Of a stretch of DNA of 33,286 bases, positions 8,602-20,043 are shown piece after piece. The DNA lies in NCBI GenBank assembly GCA_049724395.1, contig JAUGWO010000255.1, positions 1 through 33,286 on the forward strand, written 5' to 3'. The DNA comes from Spongospora subterranea f. sp. subterranea. Its lineage: Eukaryota > Endomyxa: Phytomyxea > Phytomyxea > Plasmodiophorida. The position numbers were made by a program, and so were the translations under genes. Below the pieces are notes generated by a model. It saw nothing but the letters and a program-made list of their open reading frames with translations. It did not search any database and had not been told where the DNA came from. Numbering within the stretch: the first letter of the stretch is position 1; each line of letters opens with the position of its first letter.

Positions 8602-10133
8602 TCAACAGGTGTCGAGTCCTGCAGTGTCCATCATCACTTGCAGGGATTTCACAAAAGGCGCCTTCGTTAGTGCATCCCCTGGGTTCTGCTGACTTGACAC
8701 TGTCATAATCTTCACAGTCCCGTCCTCCACACATTGACGCACATAATGCCACCTAACACGAATATGCTTGTTCGCATCCGTCACTCCAACTGTCTCGGCA
8801 GTTGCCTTCGCCGCAGCATTGTCCTCCAATACCTTGCTCGGGAACTTCAGTCTGAACCCTATTTCACCCAACAACATCCTCAGCGAGTCAGCCACACCAC
8901 TTCCCGTGCAGCCTCGCAAACGGCAATGTACTCTGCATGGCACGTCGATGTCGCGACCAAGCTCATCAGCTTGGATCTCCACGATACGGCTGTGCCATTT
9001 AACATTACCAGCTGTCCACCCACCGATTTGAGCGTGTCTGGATCATTGGCGAAGTCAGAATCAACGGCACAACTTGGTTCGCTTGTCCGCGCGTCATTCA
9101 TCAATTGCGTGTCGAATCTGTCTCTCTTCTCAATCTTCTTGAAGACAAGACCGTACTGATCATTCTTGGCTAGATATCGGAATACGTGCACCGCAGCATC
9201 CCAGTGCTCCTGAGTCGGCAGCGCCACGAATCGTGACAAAAAACTAACTGGAAAAGCAATATCAATTCTTGTTCGAATTGCCAGGTGTCCGATGCATCCG
9301 AGAAGTTCCCGGTATGGCATATTCGTTGCCTGAACACCCTCTTTTCCTCGATTGATCCTCATCTTGGTAGGCAGCGGAGTTGTTGGCGCTCGCGCGCGCT
9401 TCGAAGCATGCTTGACGTGAGCTCGGAACCGCGTCAGCACGTCTCGCAGGTATTTCGTCTGGTCCAGAACATACGCTGATGCTGTCTGCATCAACCGCAT
9501 TCCCAGAACCCAACGTGCAGGCTCCAGATCCTTCGTCTTGAATCGCTTGGACAGCATTGTCTTCACCTCCTGGACCATTTCAGCACTTGTCCCGAATATA
9601 AGAAAATCGTCTACGAACACTCCTAGGATCACAATGTGAACCTCTCGCCGCAACACATAGAGGCATGGGTCGCTTGTTGTCCGTTTGAACCCGAACGCTG
9701 CCAACACTTTGTTCAGAGTTTTATACTAAATTCGGGGTGCCTCCACTAATCCGTATAACGCTTTCTTCAGACGCCACACTTTCTTTCCACGATCACCTTG
9801 TTCAAATCCCTTAGGTTGTTCGCAATAGACCGGAGTTTCTAAGACCCCGTTCAAGAATGCGGTCTTTACATCCATCTGATGGATGGCCTCACCGAACATC
9901 GCTGTCAGTCGAATGATAACTTGTAACGTCGCATATCGCATGGTTGGTGCGAAGGTCTTCTTCCACGTCTTCCAAGGGTCGCAACAGCCAAGTGGAACAA
10001 ATTTCGCCTTCCATCGTACACACTCGTCGTGCTCATTCCGCTTTCCGGTGTACACGAATTTCGCCGGAAGTACAGTCGCATCAGTCAATCGATCGACAAC
10101 TTCCATGGCGCCATTCTCGATAATTACGTTCAC
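8602..10133 (-). pseudogene. Copia RT and RNase H region (first element)
   Basis: Fossil pol segment. RT motifs seen include DVKTAFLNGVL, KALYGL and the catalytic FVDDFLIFG. Downstream are CIGHLAIRTRIDIAF, DSDFANDPDTLKSVGG and the ADE-type RNase H tail with WHYVRQCVEDGTV. All are copia signatures. Broken; no function expected. Confidence 0.85.
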
Positions 10134-10586
10134 CTCCTCAGTTTCACCGTTACGCCAGTGAGGCAGTCTTCACTGGCACGCGCTTCTGCTTCCGATTGTG
10201 GATCAGAACGCACTTCAGGGACTTCTCCCGTCAGTAGGGCAAACAATCCGTTGTCTGCCTCGGCGACCGAACAATAACACATCCAGCCTCCGGTTACATT
10301 ATGTTCTTGAGCATCATAGAAGATGTCGTCTTCATCTTCTATCTCCTTCTCAGTCGAACTAGGCTCGTCTGCTTCGGCGTTGACATTCTCGACGCTTGCG
10401 TCCTGTGGCGCGTCCGCAACCAACGGGTGATGTCCCCCGGTTCCATTCGTGTCCGCGTTGTCGCCCTCCTGCAGGTAATCGCGTTCCTGCCACATGCTGC
10501 GTGTTGCGCAATAGGGGCCTTCCCGTCGTAATCAACTTCAGCGAATCGATTCGATGGGTTGTTAATCCGACCTGATCGTCGCAGCA

Positions 10587-11541
10587 TTAATTGATTGACT
10601 GGGTGGGCGTCTCCATGTTGATGAAGACCTTTGACTCCACCAGCATCGCCATCTTCTTTCTTCTGATGATGGGCCGCAGCTCCACCTTCATCGCCGCCCT
10701 GAGCTGCGTGTCCATCGTCATCTTCGCATAAATCGTATCGACAACGTCAACGTCGAACATGTCTCCGACAACAGCCGCCCTCTTCTGAACGTCCGTTGCA
10801 GGCGCTTCATCCTTGAATGGGAATACTGACTCATAAAAATAGGCGTTTCTTGATTCAATGACCCTTTTCGTCTCCCAGACCAGGAACACCCATGCTTTCT
10901 TCGAAATCGATACCCCCAGTAGTACCGCCCGTGCAGCCTTGAGTTTCAATTTCTCCTTCTTTGAGCGACGAAACAGCACCCAAGCCTCGCAGCCTCAGAC
11001 TCTCGCGCGCGAAAGATTGGGACGTTGGCCCGTCAATACTTCAAATGACGTCGTCTTCCAATTATGTCGATCCAAGGGCACTCGATTGTGGACCCACGTG
11101 GCGTTTACTGCAGCATTCGTCCATAGTGACTCTGATGCTCCAGATGTCACTAAACACGCCCTGATCATGGCCACTATCTTGCCACCTATCACCTCAGGAA
11201 GTCCATTCTGAAAGGCCATGCGAGTATCTGAATATTTTTGATGGATTCCAGCGTGTACAGGCCTTGGTTCCGAATAAATTCTCCTCCTTGATCCGCAAAC
11301 ACTTCCACGGTTTGGTCAGATAGGCGTTCGAACCTTTGAGGATTGGCACCGTGTGGCGTTCAGTTTCTGACTTCCTCTCCATATTCACAGTCGCCGCGAA
11401 TCCTGAAACAATATCAACCCAAATGCCCATATATCGTTTACCGTCGTGACTCTTGATCGGAAACGATTGCAAATCGGCGCCGATCACTTGAGCTGATCGT
11501 ACATTTCGAGTACGATGCTTTGGAGTAGGTGATGTTTTCAA
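10587..11541 (-). pseudogene. Copia integrase region (first element)
   Basis: Pieces of the integrase core and C-terminal part: GADLQSFPIKSHDGKRYMGI (start of the core), then SESLWTNAAVNATWVHNRVP and FEVLTGQRPNLSRARV (end of the core), then the SISKKAWVFLVWETKRVIES stretch that precedes RT in copia pol. Broken. The stretch 10134-10586 is an acidic linker to RT. Confidence 0.7.
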
Positions 11542-11731
11542 GTTGATTTCAATTCAAATTCTGCATTTGCATCTGACCGCAACCCGTAATCGTAGACCGT
11601 CAACTGTCTGGTGACGGCTCATCCTTGATAGTGTTCGAGTACTGAGGTCGCACAATCGCTCATGTGCGAGCTCAATTGGGATTTCTTTGCCTTAGCTTGG
11701 AAATTTGCTGGGGGAGATTAAGGCCGCCCCC

Positions 11732-12982
11732 TCAGCAAAAATCCTGCTGACTGTGCAAGTCCACATAAAGCAATCCTCCCCGAACTGATCCGGTAATCAG
11801 AACCTTATCCTGATGAACTATCTTTGATGATCTGGTGGTCTCCCGGTGTTCCGCGCCATCTCCTAGCTTTGAGAGTGCCGCCCTGATCGCGAACAAGTTT
11901 GCGACCGCATCGGGGGCAAACCCAGCTGTGATCGTGACATAGGTTCCCGACGCCGTGTGCAGCACAATCTCTCCGCGCCCGTGAACCTTAATGCGATCTC
12001 CACCTACTCCACCGATTGTTGGCCGCTCGTTCTCTTCGAACATTTCAAGGTTCCTGAAGTGCTCTCGGCATCTTGAAATGTGGCCACACGACATCGCTCC
12101 ATCCATCACCCAATCTCTCACACCCTTCCTTGGATTCTCTCCGCACGACAGCGCCATTGTCATCATTGCAAAATGCGCACCTCCACCATCGGTGCCAATT
12201 CCACCATTTTTGCACTCTGCCGCACGATGACCAATTCTCCCGCACTTATAGCAGTTGCCTCTGAATCCCCCCTTTTTGACTCTTCCTCGTCGTCCTCCAG
12301 CGACGTTCGTCTGCATCGCATATCCGTTATCCATGCCCGACACTTTCTCCGTTACTGCCATTCGACGTAATAGCGAGATGACATCATCGCGAATGTTGCT
12401 TGGAGTCAGATCGGTAGCAGGTCCCGACAGACGTTTGTAACGAATTTGTTCCATGTCATTCGGTAATGACATACACATGAGAACAGCGATGACCACATCT
12501 GGAAGTGTGCGATCCACCTCGATCTCCTTCAGGCGCAAGTTCAGGTCTGCCATTGACTCAAAGTGGGTCTTTGCGTCCTCCACGGCTGGATTCTCCTTCA
12601 GCCTCTTGCCAAAGAGCTCAATCAGCAATGTTGCCATGTCCTGATTTGTTGATCCTGCATACTCCTTCGACAGCGCCTCCCAGGCTCCTGCAGGATCATT
12701 TACAAAACTCTTGACTAACGTGAGTTGATTCATCTCAACATTCCGCGTGATTGCCAACATAGTTTTGGCTTTCTTCATGGCATCTGTTGCAAGAGACTTC
12801 TTTTTCTTGTCCACGTAAGCGTCCAGTCCGAGGGCTGTCAATAGCGTCATCATGGCGAATCGCCACGAGGTGTAGATACCGCGGCCGCTCAGTTTGAACC
12901 CTATCGACAGGCTCTGGCTGCCATTGTTGCTGCCACTGTTTGACGACGAGGATGTGGTGGTGTTGTTGTCGACGGTGTCCAT
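11732..12982 (-). pseudogene. Copia gag and protease-like region (first element)
   Basis: A 416-codon open frame starting 42 bases inside the LTR. Ser/Asn-rich N-terminus; a gag helical domain (MMTLLTALGLDAYVD, then AWEALSKEYAG); a single CCHC knuckle CYKCGRIGHRAAEC; then WVMDGAMSCGHISRCREHF in the position of the copia protease active site. The longest preserved part of a dead element. Confidence 0.8.
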
Positions 12983-13023
12983 TGGTGAGCTGTGGTAGTT
13001 GTCGGGGTGAGTTGGGACTCTTA

Positions 13024-13176
13024 ATCTGATTCTGATTGGCGCGTGGAGATTAGCAATGAATTCAGATTGTGTTGTATTGAGAACAAGGATGTCCCGTCAG
13101 GGAAGAACCTTGAGTCATTCCTCACTGCATGACGTCACGCTCGATCCTACGCCTTCCGTGCCCTTCCGCGCTAACA
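13024..13176 (-). repeat. 5' LTR of first copia element
   Basis: Matches 8411-8563 at about 93%. A near-identical third copy lies at 14469-14621 because this LTR is inside the 1.44-kb tandem duplication. Confidence 0.8.
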
Positions 13177-13188
13177 TTTATCTAGCCC

Positions 13189-13212
13189 GCTGCTGCTGCT
13201 GCTGCTGCTGCT
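13189..13212. repeat. GCT trinucleotide repeat, eight units
   Basis: (GCT)8 immediately outside the first copia 5' LTR. The same tract with the same length is at 14634-14657 in the second duplicate, another sign that the duplication is recent. Confidence 0.9.
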
Positions 13213-13342
13213 GGACCTGGGGGGCTTGGTCTAAACACAGTTAAAACAGATAAACAATATTAAACAAAATCCGTACATTGAAGAAACAACCGATCGATTA
13301 ACTGCCCCCGGCGAACAGGGTCCAGGTATTGTGCCATACGTA

Positions 13343-13663
13343 TCACCCTATAGATGGGCAATCAGAACAGATTCTCTTGTAAAGATACCTATCATAACTG
13401 GTCTGCTCGCCGTAACTCTCTGTATCGATAATCAAAAAATTGGAACGGGGAATGAACAACATAGTAAACAACCTTTCGGCGCTTGCTTCATTGATTCGTT
13501 GTTTTCGATCCTGAACGCGGTTGTAAAAAACGCATGATCCGACTGCCACAACTGCAGAAACAACGATCTTCAGCGATGTGATGATACCAACCATAAGAAA
13601 CAATGAACGCCACTCACTCGCAATGCCAGATATAATCGCTGCTCCAAAAATTGCCTCGGCCAT
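13343..13663 (-). CDS. Hypothetical 106-aa protein with a membrane segment
   Basis: Not recognised. Residues about 20-50 are hydrophobic (LFLMVGIITSLKIVVSAVVA and on to VGSCVFYN), enough for one transmembrane helix, followed by a basic stretch RVQDRKQR. It is identical in the second duplicate (14788-15108). It lies between the first copia LTR and the 3' end of the second copia element, so it may be a chance frame within the second element's LTR or a host fragment. No homologue, upstream promoter or splice evidence is visible. Confidence 0.3.
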   Translation of the reverse strand: MAEAIFGAAIISGIASEWRSLFLMVGIITSLKIVVSAVVAVGSCVFYNRVQDRKQRINEASAERLFTMLFIPRSNFLIIDTESYGEQTSYDRYLYKRICSDCPSIG

Positions 13664-13992
13664 CTATGAAGTGAGCTTATGAACAATTCTAAAAAATCAG
13701 CAACAACGATACTAACATTGTTTCGCTTAATCTTCAAATGAATTAAGAAGCGTGATCTGTCAGGAGGTGTTCCCATTAACGGGATTCAAGTCCAATAATG
13801 ATGGCACTTGTAACACAATACAAGGGGTCCCAGTGCCCAGTGACGCCGTCATGGAAAGGTCCTAGACTGTAGGAACAGGATCTTGCCACGGAAAATAGTG
13901 TAATTATTCAAACAATAGACGATAACAGCGTAGACAGCGTAGACAGCGAACAAGACCGTGGTGGACACCGGGATTATGGTATGAATGAGCCC

Positions 13993-14405
13993 TTAATCCA
14001 GCACGCCCCCTCGATTGAGTTCCTTAATCCCAATATGATCTCGGCACCATAAAAACTTGGTTACGTTGGTCGGTTTCGTGAAGAAGTCGGCAGCCATCTT
14101 CGCGGTCTCGCAGTATCGAACTTCTACTTGCTTGGCCTTGACCTGCTCACGCGTGTAGTGGTACTTTACATCTATATGCTTAGTTAGAGCATCTGTGCGA
14201 TTGTTCTGGGTCATGGCGATACACCCCATGTTGTCTTCATTGATCAGAGTAGGATTTCGAATGGGGTACCACAACCTCCACGAGTAGTGTCATATTGTGC
14301 TTGATATTCCGCTGTGACAGACGATGTCCCTACTATTTTCTGTAATTTTGACTTCCATGAGATCGGACCTCCGGCATACATAAGTACGTAGCCGGTTGTT
14401 GACCT
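13993..14405 (-). pseudogene. Duplicated 3' tail of second copia element
   Basis: Fossil fragment of RNase H (ADFFTKPTNVTKFLWCRDHI, ending in NRGGVLD) created by the tandem duplication. The purine tract tcgaggggg follows the stop on the minus strand and is the likely polypurine tract, so the LTR should begin near 13998 reading leftward. The LTR's far end is not resolved. Confidence 0.8.
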
Positions 14406-15838
14406 TGTTGTTGTCGACGGTGTCCATTGGTGAGCTGTGGTAGTTGTCGGGGTGAGTTGGGACTCTTAATCTGATTCTGATTGGCGCGTGGAGATTTGCA
14501 ATGAATTCAGATTGTGTTGTATTGAGAACAAGGATGTCCCGTCAGGGAAGAACCTTGAGTCATTCCTCACTGCATGACGTCACGCTCGATCCTACGCCTT
14601 CCGTGCCCTTCCGCGCTAACATTTATCTAGCCCGCTGCTGCTGCTGCTGCTGCTGCTGGACCTGGGGGGCTTGGTCTAAACACAGTTAAAACAGATAAAC
14701 AATATCAAACAAAATCCGTACATTGAAGAAACAACCGATCGATTAACTGCCCCCGGCGAACAGGGTCCAGGTATTGTGCCATACGTATCACCCTATAGAT
14801 GGGCAATCAGAACAGATTCTCTTGTAAAGATACCTATCATAACTGGTCTGCTCGCCGTAACTCTCTGTATCGATAATCAAAAAATTGGAACGGGGAATGA
14901 ACAACATAGTAAACAACCTTTCGGCGCTTGCTTCATTGATTCGTTGTTTTCGATCCTGAACGCGGTTGTAAAAAACGCATGATCCGACTGCCACAACTGC
15001 AGAAACAACGATCTTCAGCGATGTGATGATACCAACCATAAGAAACAATGAACGCCACTCACTCGCAATGCCAGATATAATCGCTGCTCCAAAAATTGCC
15101 TCGGCCATCTATGAAGTGAGCTTATGAACAATCCTAAAAAATCAGCAACAACGATACTAACATTGCTTCGCTTAATCTTCAAATGAATTACGAAGCGTGA
15201 TCTGTCAGGAGGTGTTCCCATTAACGGGATTCAAGTCCAATAATGATGGCACTTGTAACACAATACAAGGGGTCCCAGTGCCCAGTGACGCCGTCATGGA
15301 AAGGTCCTAGACTGTAGGAACAGGATCTTGCCACGGAAAATAGTGTAATTATTCAAACAATAGACGATAACAGCGTAGACAGCGAACAAGACCGTGGTGG
15401 ACACCGGGATTATGGTATGAATGAGCCCTTAATCCAGCACGCCCCCTCGATTGAGTTCCTTAATCCCAATATGATCTCGGCACCATAAAAACTTGGTTAC
15501 GTTGGTCGGTTTCGTGAAGAAGTCGGCAGCCATCTTCGCGGTCTCGCAGTATCGAACTTCTACTTGCTTGGCCTTGACCTGCTCACGCGTGTAGTGGTAC
15601 TTTACATCTATATGCTTAGTTAGAGCATCTGTGCGATTGTTCTGGGTCATGGCGATACACCCCATGTTGTCTTCATTGATCAGAGTAGGATTTCGAATGG
15701 GGTACCCAACCTCCACGAGTAGTGTCATATTGTGCTTGATATTCCGCTGTGACAGACGATGTCCCTACTATTTTCTGTAATTTTGACTTCCATGAGATCG
15801 GACCTCCGGCATACATAAGTACGTAGCCGGTTGTTGAC
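14406..15838. repeat. 1.44-kb tandem duplication, copy 2
   Basis: Second copy. The junction at about 14395-14415 (ggttgttgaccttgttgttg) joins two sites that both contain TTGTTG, so microhomology-mediated or unequal exchange is likely. It continues at 15839 into the rest of the second copia element. Confidence 0.95.
14788..15108 (-). CDS. Second copy of the 106-aa hypothetical protein
   Basis: Amino-acid identical to the frame at 13343-13663 because it lies in the tandem duplicate. Preservation reflects recency and does not show selection. Confidence 0.3.
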   Translation of the reverse strand: MAEAIFGAAIISGIASEWRSLFLMVGIITSLKIVVSAVVAVGSCVFYNRVQDRKQRINEASAERLFTMLFIPRSNFLIIDTESYGEQTSYDRYLYKRICSDCPSIG

Positions 15839-16032
15839 TTTTGGGTATCGGGGCAGTTCGCCCAATCACTATCTGAATACGCTACCATATCCGGATATGA
15901 TTCATCATGCACGTAACGAATACCTAACTCTTGAGTAGTACTCCAGGTAACGAAGTACTCGTTTGGCAGCGGTCCAGTGCTGTTTTCCAGGATTTGAGGC
16001 GAACCGGCAAAGTGATCCGACTGTTTGAGCAA
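15429..16032 (-). pseudogene. Copia RNase H (second element)
   Basis: Fossil. Contains YSDSDWANCPDTQKSTTGYV and VGTSSVTAEYQA, the usual copia RNase H blocks, then DNMGCIAMTQN, KHIDVKYHYTREQV and ADFFTKP. Confidence 0.85.
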
Positions 16033-16255
16033 TATCTGGCCGCGTATTCATCGCAAGCCAAAGGAGTGATCCACCAGATCCTTGAAGGGAACGTCTTTCA
16101 TTTCATCGAGGTCTTCATCGGTTTTGGGGCACATGTCCTTGGAAAGGTGTAGGTTCGGTTGATGGGGAGTGGAGATGGCTTTGAATTCGGTCATGTGGAA
16201 CCTGGCAAGAGTTTCATAAACAAATGATGCTTGGTCAATGGTAATTGGGCCTGTA

Positions 16256-17565
16256 TCACCGTCTCGTGTTACTCTCATTCACGAGCAGGAGGGTCGGATT
16301 GCCGATGTCAGTTATTTCGAATTGTTGTGATAACAACCTGACAATATTGTCTGAAAATTCCTTACAGTTGTGGGCTAGCAACATGTCGTCTACGTGTATG
16401 GCTAGAACCGCGTATTTGGCGCCATCATTGATCGTATAGACACATGGGTCGGCCTTGGTTTGGACAAACTTCAGCCTTGTGGTTAGGAAATTGTGGAGTT
16501 GCGTGTTCCAAACCCTACCGGCTTGCTTAAGGCCATAAATGGCCTTCACCAGTTTCAGTACAAGGTTGTTTGATCCCGGTTGGACAAACTCTTCTGGTTG
16601 CTTCATGTAAAGCTCCTCTTCTAACACACCATTGAGGAAAGCGCCCACGATGTCAACTTGGCGGAGGTGGAGGTTATGCTGGGCTGCAATCGCCAAGATT
16701 GTTCGAAACGATTCGGCATGGGCCACTGGAGAGAAGGTTTCGTTATATTCTAGTCCGGGTCTCAAAGAAAATCCTTTTGCCACCAGTCGAGCTTTAAATT
16801 TCAATATTGTTCCATCTGGTCGGGGCTTCACATAAAAAACGAACTTGCCATCGATGGCTTTTCGGCCTGGGGGGAGCTTTGACAATTTGAATGTTCCGAA
16901 TCGCTGTAGTGTTTTCAACTCTGTGTGGGCAGCATCGAACCAATGGCCTGCATATTCACACGATAACGCCCCCTTGAAGGATGTAGGAATTGGGACATCA
17001 CACGCCTTCACTTTATCAAGTGACAAACGTGGGTATTTGTCAGAAAACGTGTCAGCAATGAGGACGGGGGTGAAGCGATCGATAGGTGCTCGATTGCGAG
17101 TGGAGTGCCGCCGATTGAGGTCAACTTCGGTTGGCTCTGCTTGTACGTCGTGGTAGTCAGAGTCACCACTATCAGATTCGTCCAATACCAAGATTTCAGG
17201 TTCGGTCCGGTTTTGTGTGGAGTCTCTGATAGAGACAGTATCCGATCTGACTTCAGGAATTGCAGCATCGTCATCACAAACATGGGATATAGGTTCATGG
17301 GATTGAGCCTGGCCACCTCCATCGCTGCTGTCGGGCTTTCTCCCAAATGTGAAAGACTGCTCATCGAACACGGCGTCGCGGCTGGAGAAGACGTGTAGGG
17401 TGTCCGGATCAACAATCTGTAGGCCTTCTGGGTGTCGAGTATCCAATGAAGATTGCACGCTTGGCCCTGTTCGCCAGTTTCCTGCGAAGGTATTTTGGAA
17501 CATGAACCCAGGCGTTGCAGCCGAACACCCAGAGATGTGCGATGTTCGGTGTGCGTCCTGTCCAT
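16256..17565 (-). pseudogene. Copia reverse transcriptase (second element)
   Basis: Fossil. Long open stretch with AIDGKFVFYVKPRPDG, FKARLVAKGFS, NETFSPVAHAESFRTILAIA, RQVDIVGAFLNGVLEEELYM, KAIYGLKQAGRVW and the catalytic AIHVDDMLLA. The upstream part is an acidic linker (DESDSGDSDYHD). Confidence 0.9.
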
Positions 17566-18797
17566 GCTTCGAGGGGAGTGATTTGTGATGGGAGCGCTGA
17601 GTGGGGTCTTCTAGCCAGTAGGTAGGTTGCAGTGCCGACGCTGAACGGCCAGTATTCTGGACCGAGGTTTGCGCGGATACGGATGCTCTCTGCCAATTCC
17701 ACGATCGTCCTATTGAGTCTTTCCGCGGAACCATTTGATTCAGGATTGCAAGCGACAATCGTCTGGTGGTGGATTTTGTTGTCCCTGTAATATTCCATGC
17801 ATGCGTTCGACATATATTCGCCCCCATTGTCGCTCTGGAACGATTCTAATCGTGACACGTTGTTGCCGTTGGTGCGGAACATGTCGAGGTTGTATAGTTT
17901 CAGGGCGTCCAATTGCTGTGATTTCTTTTGGATTAGGTAGGTTTTAGGCATCTTGGTGAAGTGGTCCAAGTACGTGACGAAGTACAGGACAGACGAGATA
18001 ATCCCTGGAACAGGGAATGGACCTGCAAGATCAGAGAATACAAGTTGCCCTGGCCGTGTGGTAACAGTTGAACTCGGTGAGAATGGAGATCTTGTCATCT
18101 TTGCGAGAATACAGGGTTCACATATGTCGGAGTCCGAGCGGTGAGGACCATCGATTTTTATCCCTACGGAATGCCCGTCTACGAGCCTCTTGAGGTCTCT
18201 GTGATTGAGGTGGCCTGTTCGTTCGTGCCATGTTCTCCAAGTGGCTTTCGTTCCCCGCGTTGTAAAGTTTGCCTGAGTGGCCGGCATGGCGACAGGCAGT
18301 GGGTATAGGTTGTCGCCAGTCTTCTGAACTTCAGCCAGGAGCTTTCCTTTGGGTGGAACGCAATCATGTTTGTCGTAGATCTTGCATGAGTTTTTGTCAA
18401 ACCAGAATTTTAGTCCAGTGTCAGTGCTTTGGCCAACGGAGAGCAGTTTCTTGGCAAGCTTGGGCACATGGAGCACGTTGGTGAGAATTCCTGGACCAGT
18501 GGCAAGGTCAATGTGGCTGGAGCCGAGCCCTTCGGACGCGATTACTGTGTCGTCACCCAACTGAATTTCCGGTCCCAAAGCTTCAGTGTATTGAGACATT
18601 GCTTTGCGGTCAAAATCCATATGCCTGCCGGCTCCGGAGTCGATGTAGAAACTACGCAATTCTGGTGAGAAGTTGAAAACAGGGCGGAAGAGTAGGGAGG
18701 AGTATGGCTGTTTATTGGCGTGCGGTTGGCTTCGACAATCCTGGTCGGTGTGGACACAGAGTGGCCCATGAATGGAGCATGGCCTTCCGTTGAACAA
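17409..18797 (-). pseudogene. Copia protease and integrase (second element)
   Basis: Fossil. Aspartic protease site FYIDSGAGRHM, pre-integrase domain ending ICEPCILAKMTRSPF, and integrase core with FSDLAGPFPVPG, FQSDNGGEYMSNACMEYY and ESNGSAERLNRTIVELAES (D, D, E in place), then FGCNAWVHVPKYLRRKL. Confidence 0.9.
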
Positions 18798-19484
18798 TCG
18801 TCGACGATTTGATCTGACTGCAAGTGCGGCGACCGGAGTCGTTCAAGCTCTTGCGCCACTGAAGCGTGTATGGGGGGAACATATTCGGCCTTGTGGGCGA
18901 TTTCTGCATTTAAAAGCATTGTTGGTGCCTTGTCCATCGATACCTTTTCCAGGGTGTCCAGGGCGGATGTCACCGCGGCGTAGTCCCCATCGAGATTTGC
19001 TAGGAGAATGGCGACAGGAAGGGACTCCAATGTCATCCCTGTGTCGGTCAAGGAACGGCATTTCGCTGGACTTCTGCGATGTAGTCCTGCATGGACTTAT
19101 TGTGGTCCTTTATCGTTGTTACCAAGGTTTTTAGGGCTGCGACGATGGCCGCCATCGATGTTCTCATGTAGGTTGAATGGAGCAGCGCCCATGTCTGGTG
19201 AGCTGTCTCGCAGCCTTGGATGATGGTGAGGACATTGTCGCTGACCCGATGCTGGATGGCAGCGCGTGCCTTTCTATCCTGGCGAGTGTGGTCTACCACG
19301 GTCTCCGTCTCCTTTTTTTTGAATCTGATGCTCGGTGCCTTCAATGTCGGCGTTAAGGTTTTGGGGTCGATGCCCGTTACCTCATCTAGATCCTTTTTTA
19401 TGAGAAGGTTCGCCATTCGATGGCGCCATTGTTGGAAGTTACTTCCGTCAAATACTGGGACTAGCGCCCGGTCTTTCTCGCTCA
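18542..19484 (-). pseudogene. Copia gag (second element)
   Basis: Fossil. Starts MSEKDRALVPVFDGSNFQQW, the usual copia gag opening, followed by RQDRKARAAIQHRVSDNVL and SMQDYIAEV. No zinc knuckle is obvious. The frame upstream of this Met is read from the terminal repeat of the neighbouring Mutator-like element and is not part of gag. Confidence 0.8.
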
Positions 19485-19502
19485 TTTCAAACAATAGAGC
19501 AG

Positions 19503-20043
19503 TGAATTCACTGGCTTGATTCACTGGCCGCACTTTTTCAAGCCAGTGAATTCAATATCTTGGTATGAGCAGTGAATTCACTGGCTTGATTCACTGCCTT
19601 GACGCATTTATCTGAGCCAGTGAATCAAGCCAGTGAATTCTCTGCTCATACCAAGATATTGAAATCACTGGCTTACTTCGCTGGCCAGATTAACCTATCG
19701 GATCAATCGGGACCATCGCAAGCTCAAGAAGAGAATTTGAAGATTTGCGTTGGAGAAATTATTTCATTCATTCCTTCAGCATCACAAGCAGGCCGTTAGT
19801 GACATCAGAACGTCGTTGAACGTACACAGTTTATGGGTACCGGTACACTCTTTCTAGGACAAAAACCCTACTTCGTTCATCATTGGATATTACCGGCGAC
19901 CTCAATATGCACAAGATGCTCATCCAGTGCAACTGTACTATGTACTATTTCGATCGGCCTGTTTAGTTGAATTGGGTTCTTTGCTTCCCATCATAATTGT
20001 ATTTTCGTGCTCAATGCGGGGAACAAAAAGTCGAAAGGTGTGG
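19503..20043 (+). repeat. Left terminal inverted repeat of MULE
   Basis: Matches the reverse complement of the right arm over about 540 bp with scattered differences. The outer 170 bp is itself made of inverted sub-repeats of gccagtgaattca/tgaattcactggc around an AAGATATTGAA block, so each end could fold on itself. The last part overlaps the proposed transposase start at 20013. Confidence 0.85.

Larger units (their letters stand above)
8411..13176 (-). mobile_element. Ty1/copia LTR retrotransposon (first), broken
   Basis: A minus-strand fossil bounded by direct repeats of about 153 bp. Parts in order from the right: short leader, gag with a CCHC knuckle (CYKCGRIGHRAAEC), a protease-like region, integrase pieces, reverse transcriptase (FLNGVLETPVYCEQPKGFEQ; FVDDFLIFG) and RNase H ending in a block with DALTKAPF. 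The order integrase before RT identifies copia. It is clearly dead, with several breaks (on the order of five to ten). LTRs differ at about 7% of positions, so the insertion is old relative to the nearby tandem duplication. No target-site duplication is evident. Confidence 0.85.
12961..14405. repeat. 1.44-kb tandem duplication, copy 1
   Basis: Bases 12961-14405 recur at 14406-15838 with a period of 1445 bp. The unit spans the gag start and 5' LTR of the first copia element, about 800 bp of intervening sequence and the 3' end of the second copia element. I counted about five or six substitutions, a 9-bp copy-number difference (tagacagcg, one extra unit in copy 1) and a small indel, so identity is above 99%. 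Confidence 0.95.
13990..19502 (-). mobile_element. Ty1/copia LTR retrotransposon (second), broken
   Basis: A minus-strand fossil of a different copia family from the first. Parts from the right: gag (about 18542-19484), protease (FYIDSGAGRHM), pre-integrase knuckle (WHERTGHLNHRDLKRL), integrase, RT and RNase H. It is broken, with about four or five breaks. It is interrupted at its 3' end by the 1.44-kb duplication and at its 5' end by the Mutator-like element that starts at 19503, just before the gag start. No intact 5' LTR is identified. Confidence 0.85.

Noticed and set aside
8411-13176. Target-site duplication flanking the first copia element
   Set aside because: Outer flanks (gacaa on the left, tttat on the right) do not match, so none is claimed.
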